Below are positions 1-8,305 of a stretch of DNA of 64,000 nt, one piece after another. The notes beneath the pieces were generated by a model. That model was not told where the DNA came from, ran no database searches, and worked only from the letters and a program-made list of their open reading frames with translations. The translations under genes were made by a program, and so were the position numbers. Origin of the DNA: Lachnospiraceae bacterium (lineage in GTDB: Bacteria; Bacillota; Clostridia; Lachnospirales; Lachnospiraceae); contig JAIDHX010000013.1 of assembly GCA_029053015.1 (NCBI GenBank), forward strand, positions 1-64,000, written 5' to 3'. Within the stretch, counting starts at the first letter, position 1. Every line of letters begins with the position of its first letter.

Positions 1-50
1 GTCGATCCGGAAACCACCTCACATATTTCTCCAAGCTTAAACCTCTTCAT
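1..50 (-). CDS. hsdS: Type I restriction specificity subunit HsdS (5' start only, cut by window edge)
   Basis: Only the first 16 codons lie in the window. They read MKRFKLGEICEVVSGS, a typical HsdS opening (KLGEI..VVSG), where the target-recognition domain begins. The ATG at 48-50 follows a GGGG 8 nt upstream. The gene lies 53 bp downstream of hsdM on the same strand, so HsdS would give the methylase its DNA target. The rest, and any hsdR, lie outside the window. The short stretch and its position make the call likely but not certain. Confidence 0.7.
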   Translation of the reverse strand, partial: MKRFKLGEICEVVSGS

Positions 51-103
51 CCCATCATCCCCACAAATACAAATTTGTTTTTCCTTTCTTCTCATTCAAT
101 CGC

Positions 104-1603
104 TCATCTCAGCAATTCCTTTAACGCCCGCAATTCTCCATCTATCTGCTCTTCCAACTCAAAAAGTTTTTTCATAATCTCTTCTGTCGGTGGATACTCA
201 ATTGCGGTATACTCTGTCTTTTTATACTTATTGATTGATAAATCGTACTCATTATCCACAATTTCCTGTTTGGGTACAAAGAAAGACTTATCTGTTCTTG
301 CTCTTTCTGATTCCTTTTCGCGATTATGAAACCTCTCTATAATATCCGGAATGTCATTTTCTTTAATCAGGCTTCTCTTATCGTCCAAGCTAAATCCGTC
401 TGCCTGCATATCATAAAACCATACATTGTCTGTTCCGCCATGGTTCGTTTTGGTAAATACCAATATTCCAGTAGAGACACCTGCATATGGCTTAAATACA
501 CCTGATGGCATTGAGATAACGGCTTCAAGTCTTTGATTCTCAATCAACTCTTTTCGTATATCCTTATGTGCCTTTGATGAACCAAACAATACCCCGTCAG
601 GAACAATGCAGGCACATCTTCCACCTATCTTCATCATTCTCACAAACAATGCAAGAAATAACAACTCCGTCTTTTTCGTCTTACATACTTTAAGCAAATC
701 TCCTGAGACTGCCTCAGCATCCAAACTCCCTTTAAAAGGTGGATTAGCCAGAATCAGAGAAAACTTGTCTTTATCGGAGTTTTGGTCCGATAAACTATCC
801 CGGTATTCTATAAAGGGACTTTCTACACCATGTGTCATCATATTCATTGCACCAATGCGCAGCATAGTCCTATCCATATCATATCCATAAAACATATGGT
901 TCATATAATGTTCTTTTTTCTGCCGGTCAAAAAATATCTCTTCTTTCCGTTTTTCCTTCAAATATTCACTGGCAGTAACCAAAAATCCTGATGTTCCACA
1001 GGCAGGATCACAAATCACATCATCAGCCATCGGTTCCATCATTTCCACCATCATACGGATAATATGCCTTGGCGTGCGGAATTGTCCATTTAAACCTGAC
1101 TGCGCGATTTTGGAAAGTAAATATTCGTACACATCTCCTCTGATATCAACATCCTGCACTTCTGCCATCAACGCATAGATTTCATCTAAGGAATCTACTA
1201 CCTTTGATAGCAAAAGCGGTGTTGGCAATTTAAAAATAGCATCGTCCATATATTTTGAATAGGCACTGTTTTTATCATTATGAAGATTTTTTATAAACGG
1301 AAATACCCATTCTTGCATCACGGAATACATTTTTTGTGCCGGAAAGTCATGAAATACTGACCATTTCAACTGCCTTCCCATTATTTCCCGCTCGCCAATT
1401 TTTACCTGTTCTCCAAAAATACTCTGGTAAGGCAAACCAAGCATTGCGCTTTCCTTTTCCCGTTTGTTATCTGAATCGTCTAAATCATGAATAAACATCA
1501 AATATGTAATCTGCTCAATAACCTCTAATGGATTTACAAGCCCTCCTGCGGCAAACACATCCCAAAGGCTATCAACTTTGTTCTTTAATTCTCCAGTAAT
1601 CAT
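104..1603 (-). CDS. hsdM: Type I restriction-modification N6-adenine methylase HsdM
   Basis: DNA adenine methyltransferase subunit of a type I restriction-modification complex; it transfers a methyl group from S-adenosylmethionine to N6 of adenine. Visible motifs are DPACGTSGF (SAM binding, residues 199-207) and the catalytic NPPF (287-290), after an N-terminal helical domain typical of HsdM. The length of 499 residues is normal. I place the start at the ATG at 1601-1603: it overlaps the upstream Fic stop as TGATG and is preceded by GGGAAAGGGAAGAG. A longer reading would add 8 residues. The overlap implies translational coupling with the Fic gene, and hsdS follows after 53 bp. Nothing looks broken. 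The recognition sequence cannot be read from this subunit. Confidence 0.93.
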   Translation of the reverse strand: MITGELKNKVDSLWDVFAAGGLVNPLEVIEQITYLMFIHDLDDSDNKREKESAMLGLPYQSIFGEQVKIGEREIMGRQLKWSVFHDFPAQKMYSVMQEWVFPFIKNLHNDKNSAYSKYMDDAIFKLPTPLLLSKVVDSLDEIYALMAEVQDVDIRGDVYEYLLSKIAQSGLNGQFRTPRHIIRMMVEMMEPMADDVICDPACGTSGFLVTASEYLKEKRKEEIFFDRQKKEHYMNHMFYGYDMDRTMLRIGAMNMMTHGVESPFIEYRDSLSDQNSDKDKFSLILANPPFKGSLDAEAVSGDLLKVCKTKKTELLFLALFVRMMKIGGRCACIVPDGVLFGSSKAHKDIRKELIENQRLEAVISMPSGVFKPYAGVSTGILVFTKTNHGGTDNVWFYDMQADGFSLDDKRSLIKENDIPDIIERFHNREKESERARTDKSFFVPKQEIVDNEYDLSINKYKKTEYTAIEYPPTEEIMKKLFELEEQIDGELRALKELLR

Positions 1604-2664
1604 CACTCTTCCCTTTCCCAATTCCACTTGTATTTCGTATATCTTCCGCCACCAACCTTTAGTATCCTACCCGCTTTCACCAAGTCATTCAATGTTCTTT
1701 GCACAGTAGTCGGGCTGACATCCGGCACAGACTGCACTAATTCTGTTTTTGTAATAGAACCAACATGCCTCTTGATTTCTTCAGCAATCCTGTCTGGCTT
1801 TGGCACTTTTTTTTGTACTATAAGCTTAGTTCTTTCGAAGAAATCACGATATGCAGCCGCAATCACTCCTAGCATATATTTCACAAAAGGCGCATAATCA
1901 TTCTTCATTTCATGCCAATCTGCAGAACTTTCCATTAAAGCCTCATAATAAGCAACCTTTGTCTTCTCAATCAACTTCTCTATACTAATATACCTTCCAA
2001 CAAAATATCCGGCTTTATACAGTAGAAGCAACGTTAAAAGACGGCTCATTCTGCCATTTCCATCTCTAAAAGGATGAATACATAAAAAATCTATAACAAA
2101 CATCGGAATAATTAGTAACGGATCCACCACATCATCTTCCATCACTCTTTTATAGGCTTCACAAAGCCTGTTTAACGCCTCTGGTGTTTCCCACGCAGGC
2201 ACAGGCTGAAACCTTACTCTTACACTACCTTTTTCATCTTTTTCCTCTATAACATTATCCACACTTTTATAGCTTCCACCTGCACCATTTCCTTCAAATT
2301 TATACAAATCCTTATGCAGCTGCAAAACAAATGATGCTTTAACAGGAATATGCTCATAATTTTCATGAATTGTATTAAGCACATCCCTATACCCCGCTAT
2401 TTCCTGCTCATCTCGTGTTTTTGGTGTTGTTTTATCAAAAACAATCTTTCTCAATTGTTCATCAGAAGTATAAATACCCTCAATTCTATTAGAACTCTCT
2501 GTACTTTGTATCTTTGCTATCTCAACCAAATCCGTCAGAACATCTGCATAACTGTCTGCTATCAGCCTCTGCTCACCTCGAAATTCGTGAATGGTTGTCA
2601 GATAATGGACAATCTCCGGAGACAATAACTCTTGCCACCTGTTCACATATTCATAATTCCGCAT
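1603..2664 (-). CDS. Fic family protein (probable AMP transferase) with C-terminal winged helix
   Basis: Contains the Fic active-site motif HPFRDGNGRMSRL (residues 197-209; His197 catalytic), which in this family usually transfers AMP to protein hydroxyls. Upstream sits the class II inhibitory motif SNRIEG (58-63, S/TxxxE/N type), so the enzyme is probably autoinhibited. The last ~75 residues look like a winged-helix DNA-binding domain, suggesting autoregulation. Start chosen at the ATG at 2662-2664 because GGAGG lies 5 nt upstream; an in-frame codon at 2685 lacks such a site. It is the first gene of a Fic-hsdM-hsdS operon. The target is unknown: a role modulating the restriction system, or as a guard, is inference from position. 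Confidence 0.88.
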   Translation of the reverse strand: MRNYEYVNRWQELLSPEIVHYLTTIHEFRGEQRLIADSYADVLTDLVEIAKIQSTESSNRIEGIYTSDEQLRKIVFDKTTPKTRDEQEIAGYRDVLNTIHENYEHIPVKASFVLQLHKDLYKFEGNGAGGSYKSVDNVIEEKDEKGSVRVRFQPVPAWETPEALNRLCEAYKRVMEDDVVDPLLIIPMFVIDFLCIHPFRDGNGRMSRLLTLLLLYKAGYFVGRYISIEKLIEKTKVAYYEALMESSADWHEMKNDYAPFVKYMLGVIAAAYRDFFERTKLIVQKKVPKPDRIAEEIKRHVGSITKTELVQSVPDVSPTTVQRTLNDLVKAGRILKVGGGRYTKYKWNWEREE

Positions 2665-2715
2665 ATATGCCTCCATATAATACATTCAAGCAATCAAAAA
2701 ATTGCTTCTACGGAA

Positions 2716-2806
2716 AGCATATCACTCTATTTATATATTGTCAATTTCAATTTAGTCATTTTTTCAAAAAAGACTAAATTGAAATTAAAATGACTAAATT
2801 AAAATT
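2716..2806 (-). promoter_or_regulatory. Promoter of the Fic-hsdM-hsdS operon with overlapping repeated operator
   Basis: On the minus strand, TTGACA (2739-2744) and TATGCT (2716-2721) are spaced 17 bp apart. A 15-bp sequence, aatttcaatttagtc at 2743-2757, has a perfect inverted copy at 2772-2786 and a near-perfect third copy at 2792-2806, exactly 20 bp from the second. The first copy overlaps the -35 box. The layout fits repression by a dimeric DNA-binding protein; the winged helix of the Fic protein is the obvious candidate. Confidence 0.7.
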
Positions 2807-2817
2807 CACATTATTCT

Positions 2818-3687
2818 TTAATTCAGCCCCCGAAACCCTTTCCCGATAATCTCGCTGCTGTTGGTGATCATCATAAAGGCTGTGGGCTGTGTCTGCTTAA
2901 TGTAATTTCTTAGCTGCACCGCCTGCCCGCGCTTCATGACGGTCAGGATAATCACCTTGGGTTTGTGCGTATATGCGCCCTGCGCGCGGTACACAGTGGC
3001 GGAACGGTTTAATTCTGCGTTGATAAAATGGCAGATTGGTTCCGCGTCGTCACAGACGATCGTAAAATATTTGCACAGATTGATGTTTTCAATCACACCG
3101 TCTATGACAAGGGTTTTTGCCATCAGTCCGCAGAAGGAAAACAATCCTGTCTGTATGTCGAATACAAGGCAGGAGGAAACCACAATCAGCAAATCCACAA
3201 TGAAAAGCGCAATGCCGATCGACACACTGGTGTGCTTCTGCAGTATCATGGCGATAATGTCCGTCCCACCGCCGGAAGCGCCGATATTAAAGAGAATGGC
3301 GCTGCTGACCGCAGGCAGCACTATCGCAAACAAAAGCTCCAGCACCGGCTCAGAGGTAAGTGGTTTTTCCATGGGAGCCAGCCACTCCAACAGACTCAAT
3401 CCTACCGAGGTAAGGATACTGACATAAACCGTTTTCAGCCCTGTGTCCTTTCCCAAAAACAAAAATCCCAGCACCAGAAGCACCATATTGATGATAAAGT
3501 TAATCGTTGCGGGCGAAACCGGCACGATCTCGCCAAGGACGACCGCGATACCCGTCACACCTCCAAAGGAAAAATGATTCGGAAATTTAAACACATAGAC
3601 GCCAGCCACCAGAAATGCCGTCGCCACAGTTAAAATCAAGTATTCTATCACAATCTTGTATATTTTTGTTTTTCTGTTTTTTTTCAC
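2818..3687 (-). CDS. YitT family membrane protein (DUF161 + DUF2179)
   Basis: 289 residues: about five or six hydrophobic segments in the first ~210 residues, including the family-like FGGVTGIAVVL near residue 45 and a Gly-rich NIGASGGGTDIIAMIL segment, then a soluble C-terminal DUF2179-like domain of ~80 residues containing the typical VYRAQGAYT. Proteins of this family are common in Firmicutes and mostly of unknown transport function. It is transcribed divergently from the LysR gene, with ~210 bp between. No signal-peptide cleavage is expected. Start ATG at 3687 lies in a run of basic codons typical of an inner-membrane N-terminus. Confidence 0.85.
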   Translation of the reverse strand: MKKNRKTKIYKIVIEYLILTVATAFLVAGVYVFKFPNHFSFGGVTGIAVVLGEIVPVSPATINFIINMVLLVLGFLFLGKDTGLKTVYVSILTSVGLSLLEWLAPMEKPLTSEPVLELLFAIVLPAVSSAILFNIGASGGGTDIIAMILQKHTSVSIGIALFIVDLLIVVSSCLVFDIQTGLFSFCGLMAKTLVIDGVIENINLCKYFTIVCDDAEPICHFINAELNRSATVYRAQGAYTHKPKVIILTVMKRGQAVQLRNYIKQTQPTAFMMITNSSEIIGKGFRGLN

Positions 3688-3805
3688 TTTTTCCTCATTT
3701 CTGCGTATCTTGATTGCGCAAAGTCATATGGCCTGCAAACTTGCGGACTCGCAGTTTTTCCTTTTTCTCCCTTTATTCTACTGCAATTTCCCAGCAATGT
3801 AAACA

Positions 3806-3834
3806 TTGCCCTTTTATGGTTTTTGTAGTAAGAT
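3806..3834 (+). promoter_or_regulatory. Candidate promoter for the LysR-HAD operon
   Basis: TTGCCC (3806-3811) and TAAGAT (3829-3834) with 17-bp spacing, about 65 bp before the LysR start codon. The intergenic region is divergent from yitT, the usual place for a LysR-type autoregulated promoter. No clear T-N11-A palindrome was identified. Confidence 0.5.
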
Positions 3835-3898
3835 AGGCACAGAGTTACCGCCCATTTTTTCATGCAGGCGTAGGACGCCGGACCACGGAAGGAACTTT

Positions 3899-4822
3899 AT
3901 GATTGCAAATTTGGAATATTACAAGGTATTTTATTATGTGGCAAAGACAGGCTCCCTAACACATGCCGCCAATCTTTTATCCATCTCCCAGCCCGCTGTC
4001 AGCCAGTCCATCCGGCTTTTGGAGGAACAGGTCGGCACGCGGCTTTTCTGCCGCGTATCAAGGGGCGTCAGGCTTACAGCGGAGGGCGCGCTTCTATATT
4101 CCTACGTTTCCAAGGGCTATGAACAGATAGAAACCGGCGAACAGAAGCTGAAGCAGATGCTCAATCTGGAACTGGGGGAAATCCATATTGGCGCCAGCGA
4201 CATGACCCTGCAGTTTTATCTGCTGCCTTTTCTGGAACTTTTCCACGAAAAATATCCCGACATCAAGGTTGTGGTAAGCAACGCTCCCACGCCCGAAACA
4301 CTGCAGAACCTGCATATAGGACAGATAGATTTCGGTATCGTCAGCACGCCCTTTGAGACGCCAAAGGATATCAATACCATGGCGGTACGCAGCATAGAGG
4401 ATATTTTCGTTTGCGGCAGGCGGTTTATCTCCTACAAAAATAAAACCCTTGATTTGTCCGAACTGGAAAAACTGCCCATTATTTATCTCGAAAAAAACAC
4501 AAGCACAAGAAGCTATATGGATCATTTTCTGTCGGACAACGGCGTACACATACAGCCGGAATTTGAACTTGCCACCAGCGACATGATCGTACAGTTTGCC
4601 CTGCGGAATCTGGGCGTCGGCTGCGTGGTGCGGGATTTTGCCCTGCCGCACTTACAGTCCGGAAAGCTGTTTGAACTTCGCTTTAATAAGATTATACCCA
4701 AAAGAGAGTTTTGTATTGTAACAGACAGTAAAAATCCCATGTCTGCCGCCGCAAAAAATCTTTTGGACATTATAAACAAGAAAAAAAATGCCGCTTTTGC
4801 GGCGGAATCGGAGGAGATATGA
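3899..4822 (+). CDS. LysR family transcriptional regulator
   Basis: 307 residues from the ATG at 3899, preceded by GGAAGGAAC; a reading extending 31 codons upstream is less likely. Residues 1-60 form the LysR winged HTH (LEYYKVFYYVAKTGSLTHAA, then SISQPAVSQSIRLLEEQVG), followed by a periplasmic-binding-like effector domain with a GEIHIGASDM entry strand. It is a DNA-binding regulator whose ligand is unknown. Its stop overlaps the start of the HAD gene (ATGA), so the two are co-translated and the phosphatase may belong to the same response. The divergent yitT gene is another possible target. Confidence 0.9.
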   Translation: MIANLEYYKVFYYVAKTGSLTHAANLLSISQPAVSQSIRLLEEQVGTRLFCRVSRGVRLTAEGALLYSYVSKGYEQIETGEQKLKQMLNLELGEIHIGASDMTLQFYLLPFLELFHEKYPDIKVVVSNAPTPETLQNLHIGQIDFGIVSTPFETPKDINTMAVRSIEDIFVCGRRFISYKNKTLDLSELEKLPIIYLEKNTSTRSYMDHFLSDNGVHIQPEFELATSDMIVQFALRNLGVGCVVRDFALPHLQSGKLFELRFNKIIPKREFCIVTDSKNPMSAAAKNLLDIINKKKNAAFAAESEEI

Positions 4823-5421
4823 TAAAGACTGTTATTTTTGATATTGGCAACGTACTGACCGAATTTTCCTGGCAGCATCATTTTGCCTCTTTCGGCTATC
4901 CGGATGAAATCGTGGACAGGCTTGGGAAAGCCACTGTATTAAGTCCCCAATGGAATGAATACGATTTAGGTAACTTGTCGGAGGAAGAAATTCTGCAGCT
5001 TTTTATCAAGAACGACCCTGCGCTCGAAAAAGAGCTTACAGAGTCCCTTGCCGATGCAGGCGGTATCCTGAGGCGCTGCGATTATGCAATCCCATGGATA
5101 GAGGAACTGAAAGCAAAAGGTTATCAGACACTCTTTTTGTCCAATTTCTCTGAAAAAGCACTCAAGGACTGTGCCCATGCGATGGATTTTGTCCCGCATC
5201 TGGACGGCGGTATTTTCTCCTGCAAGGTACATCTCACCAAACCGGATCCTGCCATCTACAAACTGATTCTTGCGCAGTACAATCTGACTGCGGAGGAATG
5301 TGTCTTTATCGACGACACGCTGCCCAATATTAAGGCTGCGGAAGCCCTTGGCATACATGGCATCCATTTTACGGGGCTTGCGCAGGCGAAGGCGGCGCTT
5401 GCGGAACTTGGGGTTGCGTAG
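4819..5421 (+). CDS. HAD-family phosphatase (YihX/sugar-phosphatase-like)
   Basis: Soluble HAD hydrolase of 200 residues. Motif I is FDIGNVL (residues 7-13), with Asp8 the nucleophile; the second Asp of DxD is replaced by Gly-Asn, as in the YihX/epoxide-hydrolase-like branch. Motif II is LSNFS, motif III the Lys of TKPDPAIY, and motif IV FIDDTLPNI. It probably dephosphorylates a small metabolite such as a sugar phosphate; the substrate cannot be told. The ATG overlaps the LysR stop codon and GGAGGAG lies just upstream. Confidence 0.88.
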   Translation: MIKTVIFDIGNVLTEFSWQHHFASFGYPDEIVDRLGKATVLSPQWNEYDLGNLSEEEILQLFIKNDPALEKELTESLADAGGILRRCDYAIPWIEELKAKGYQTLFLSNFSEKALKDCAHAMDFVPHLDGGIFSCKVHLTKPDPAIYKLILAQYNLTAEECVFIDDTLPNIKAAEALGIHGIHFTGLAQAKAALAELGVA

Positions 5422-5430
5422 AAAGAGCTG

Positions 5431-5610
5431 TTTGCGGCTAGTCACGCCTATAGAGCCATACATTCCCACGGCACCGCGCTCTCGCTCAGAAAGAAGCGTA
5501 ACAGTACTAAGCTCGAAAAAACCTCGCTAAGTACTGACGCTTCTTAATGGGTGCCTTAGGGAATATATGGCTCTACAGGCTGAATACTGTCAAAGGACGT
5601 CTAGCAGATA
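5431..5610. repeat. Palindromic repeat element A (GCGCTCTCGCTC family)
   Basis: Fills the space between the convergent HAD and NUDIX genes. Outer arms TAGAGCCATA (5451-5460) and TATGGCTCTA pair; inner arms AAGAAGCGT..CAGTACT and AGTACTG.ACGCTTCTT pair around a GCTCGAAAAAACCTCGCT loop. The unpaired conserved block gcgctctcgctcag is at 5476-5489 on the plus strand. The left end, TTTGCGGCTAGTCACGCC, resembles the ends of copies F, B and G. It may also serve as a terminator here. Confidence 0.85.
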
Positions 5611-5673
5611 CGCAATATTTTTTCTCCCATTTGGAAAAGTGTTTCCATTAACTACTCCAAAAGCCGGAATTTA

Positions 5674-6177
5674 TCATTTTCTCTCATCAGTTACTATGTG
5701 TTCTATTCCAAAGTGTTCTATTCCAAAGTGTTCTTTACTAAGATAGTCTTTCATGAAACTTGGAAATGCCTTGTATTTGTCCAAATCATTTATCGGTATC
5801 CAGTGCATTTCTTCTTTCACTCCATAAGTTGTACTATTGCTGTGAAGTTCTTTCGTCCCCCTTGATTTCATTAGGAAATAGAAACTTATTTCATGGCAAT
5901 TTAATCCCTTTAAAGTTCCACTATTCTCATTAAAAAAATTCTCATGGATAACTGCTAAAGAATCTATCTCATAATGCACGCCCGTCTCCTCAAAGACCTC
6001 GCGTAAAACCACATCCTCAGCGGTTTCGCCCATATGAACACCGCCGCCGATGGAATATAAGTAATTTTCATTCTCATTTCCTGCAAAAAGCACACAACCA
6101 TCTTCTATAATAATTGCCCCTGCACGATATCTAAACCAATTATCTTCCTTGGTAAACCCGCAATCATACGTTGTCAT
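5674..6177 (-). CDS. NUDIX hydrolase
   Basis: 167 residues with a full Nudix box, GGGVHMGETAEDVVLREVFEETGV (split here as GGGVHMGETAEDVV + LREVFEETGV), matching GX5EX7REUXEEXGU around residues 45-68. The enzyme would hydrolyse a nucleoside diphosphate linked to another group; the substrate is unknown. It is third in a minus-strand run GNAT-CPBP-NUDIX, 63 bp after the CPBP gene, so probably co-transcribed. The C-terminus carries a 15-bp tandem duplication that repeats EHFGI, a recent slippage event outside the catalytic fold. Confidence 0.9.
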   Translation of the reverse strand: MTTYDCGFTKEDNWFRYRAGAIIIEDGCVLFAGNENENYLYSIGGGVHMGETAEDVVLREVFEETGVHYEIDSLAVIHENFFNENSGTLKGLNCHEISFYFLMKSRGTKELHSNSTTYGVKEEMHWIPINDLDKYKAFPSFMKDYLSKEHFGIEHFGIEHIVTDERK

Positions 6178-6240
6178 TGTTATAGAACCTCTACAAATAT
6201 CGTTTTTCTATTTCTTCACCTTACCAACAAACCGGAATTT

Positions 6241-7023
6241 TCAAGACTTGAGACTACTCTTTTCTCTTACAATATATACACCGTAAATTCCAAGTAAAAT
6301 ATAGGACACAAGGCAGGCCGCCAATGCTATTGAAGGATATTGATTACTCGTTGAAAAACAAAATGGAATACCACACAAATTTACAATTAAATGTAATATG
6401 ATTGGAACCCACAGATTTTTGGTTTTGACATAAACTGCTCCAAAGTAAATACCAAGTGCAGTTGCCCAAACAGTTTTACATATAACTGTTGCAATGGGTT
6501 GTCCAAGTGCCCCAAAAATATGTCCTAATCCAAATAGCACTGAAGCAATTAAAATTGCATACAGCGATGCGTTTTTTCTTTTTCCAAACCACTTTTCAAT
6601 AATACTCTGTAATAAACCTCTTAAATACAGTTCTTCCATAATCCCAACGCCAATGTAATACACGATACCTTCGACAACGACCCTCCATATCGTTGGTTTA
6701 TTATCGAAAGGTGTCAATCCGATACAAAAAGCAATTGTTACTATGATGGTTGCAATTACCGCAGGTAACCCATATTTTCTCAAACCGGTTAACATTCCTT
6801 TAACCTGTAAGCCGAAATACCAATCTTTCATAAAAATCTTTTTACACAACCAACAAATTGCGAAAGCTATTATGAAATTCAACATCAAAGTAATGTAAAT
6901 CGGATTGATATCCTTAATCTCTATATTGCAAAATAAAGCTGCCGGCAAGGCGGACATTTCCATAAATGTCATTACAAGAGTCAATATAACTACTCCTACT
7001 GTTTTTCTCCTGTTGTTCATCAT
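6241..7023 (-). CDS. CPBP family intramembrane glutamic endopeptidase (CAAX/Abi type)
   Basis: 260 residues with about seven or eight membrane segments. The three family motifs are present: EELYLR (Glu130, Glu131, Arg135), FGLGH (Phe164, His168) and HLIVN (His211, Asn215). Members cleave membrane proteins or prenylated substrates, and in Firmicutes often act in bacteriocin immunity or membrane stress; the role here is unknown. Start set at ATG 7021-7023, where GGAG sits 6 nt upstream; the longer TTG reading at 7035 lacks an own site. Only 24 bp separate it from the upstream GNAT gene. Confidence 0.88.
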   Translation of the reverse strand: MMNNRRKTVGVVILTLVMTFMEMSALPAALFCNIEIKDINPIYITLMLNFIIAFAICWLCKKIFMKDWYFGLQVKGMLTGLRKYGLPAVIATIIVTIAFCIGLTPFDNKPTIWRVVVEGIVYYIGVGIMEELYLRGLLQSIIEKWFGKRKNASLYAILIASVLFGLGHIFGALGQPIATVICKTVWATALGIYFGAVYVKTKNLWVPIILHLIVNLCGIPFCFSTSNQYPSIALAACLVSYILLGIYGVYIVREKSSLKS

Positions 7024-7047
7024 CCTCATCTCCAAACTGAGATTTAT

Positions 7048-7626
7048 CTAGGCGTGCTGCCTGTTCGCGTTCTGATTAAAATCATCTCTGATATATCCGT
7101 AAATGTTGTAAGTACAGTATCTGTTGCCCATCTTTCCATTTCTGATACAGCCTTCAAGTGTAAATCCACATTTCTCTAAAACTATATTTGATGCAACATT
7201 TTCTATATCTGCTTCGGCATTCAATCTGTCCAGCGTTGTCTCTAAAAAAATAAAATCTATAACACGCTTTAATGCTTCAGTACAAATTCCTTTGCTCCAA
7301 AAGTTAGGATTTACCCTATATCCAATGTTACCAAGTCTGTCATTTTCCACATCAAATACTTCTATAATTCCTATTACTCTATTATCCTCTTTATTTTCAA
7401 TCCCCCATATAAAATCATGGGACGGTTTGCGCTTAACATTTGGTCTTGGATCAATAAATAGAAGTTCCGGATTTTTCTCGCCTTTGCCTGCAGAGCGTCC
7501 CCAATATTTATAAACACCATCTAACCCCAGCCATTCTCGCAAATCGTCAACATCAGTTGGCGTTAGTTTCCTAAGAAAAAGCCGTTCTGTCTCAAGCTTA
7601 GGAATCCACAAACATTCTTTTAGCAT
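7048..7626 (-). CDS. GNAT family N-acetyltransferase (RimJ/RimL-like)
   Basis: 192 residues from ATG 7624-7626, preceded by GGGGAGGG. It begins LETERLFLRKLTPTDVDDL and has GYRVNPNFWSKGICTEAL, where the acetyl-CoA pyrophosphate loop lies, then ASNIVLEKCGFTLEG. This matches the RimJ/RimL/SpeG-like branch that acetylates amino groups with acetyl-CoA. The substrate is unknown. An extension of 38 codons upstream runs towards repeat B, lacks a ribosome site and is rejected. Probably first gene of the GNAT-CPBP-NUDIX operon. Confidence 0.88.
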   Translation of the reverse strand: MLKECLWIPKLETERLFLRKLTPTDVDDLREWLGLDGVYKYWGRSAGKGEKNPELLFIDPRPNVKRKPSHDFIWGIENKEDNRVIGIIEVFDVENDRLGNIGYRVNPNFWSKGICTEALKRVIDFIFLETTLDRLNAEADIENVASNIVLEKCGFTLEGCIRNGKMGNRYCTYNIYGYIRDDFNQNANRQHA

Positions 7627-7747
7627 AAAATCCCTCCCCTGCAAGTCCCGATCTGTTAATGCACTCATAACCCGTTTTAACAGGTACACAATCCCAAAAA
7701 AAGTATTTTTTACAAAAATTCTTCTTACTACCCAGCGCACGTAGTGC

Positions 7748-7920
7748 CGCTTTGCCGCTTTCAGCCGACAGCGGAACGATATGTCTGTGAAGACCGTATA
7801 AAAACGTTGGCGCTTGGCGAGGTCTTGTCGAGCCTAGCGTCCACTACGTTTTTATCCGAGCGAGAGCGCGTCTTCACAGACATGTCGTTCCGCTGACGGC
7901 GTCACTTGCCGCAAAGCAAA
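7748..7920. repeat. Palindromic repeat element B (GCGCTCTCGCTC family, minus orientation)
   Basis: Arms starting cagcggaacga at 7769 and ending tcgttccgctg at 7895 form a stem of over 20 bp. Inner arms AAAACGT and ACGTTTTTA enclose a loop with CGAG..CGAG. The conserved block ccgagcgagagcgc is at 7856-7869 in the 3' arm, so the copy is inverted relative to A. The inner stem matches copy G with paired changes. It lies between two minus-strand genes. Confidence 0.85.
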
Positions 7921-7953
7921 GCACACGCCCATGCAGGGGACAATCGTATCCCG

Positions 7954-8253
7954 CTACTCCTCTGCTTCCCCCGTCTCAACAGGCTCTGCAGAGCCCCCCT
8001 CCTTCTTTTTATGAGGCGGATCCTGCATCAAATTCAAATCCGCAATTGTCTTTTTCCCTGTTGCCTGTCCGTATATCCAGATAAAAATCCACGCAAACAG
8101 CGGTATCACCACAGTGCAGATTGCGCTTAGGCGAAACAAGAACCCCGAAGCGGAAGTATCAAACACCGCCAGCAGGAGAGTCACCACATATAACGCTACC
8201 AACAGCACCACCGCAGTGAGTGCCACAATCTGCTTTACACTTTTTTTCTTCAC
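7954..8253 (-). CDS. Small two-TM membrane protein of unknown function
   Basis: 99 residues starting at a GTG (8251-8253) with GGAGG 5 nt upstream; the alternative TTG at 8271 overlaps that ribosome site. Two hydrophobic segments (IVALTAVVLLVALYVVTLLL and ICTVVIPLFAWIFIWIYG) are joined by a short loop, followed by an acidic tail ending GEAEE. It lies 52 bp downstream of purA on the same strand and could be co-transcribed. I do not recognise the family. Confidence 0.65.
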   Translation of the reverse strand: MKKKSVKQIVALTAVVLLVALYVVTLLLAVFDTSASGFLFRLSAICTVVIPLFAWIFIWIYGQATGKKTIADLNLMQDPPHKKKEGGSAEPVETGEAEE

Positions 8254-8305
8254 GCCATCCTCCGTTCCCAAACATGCTATCGCACGAAACCACAGACCAT
8301 AACCA

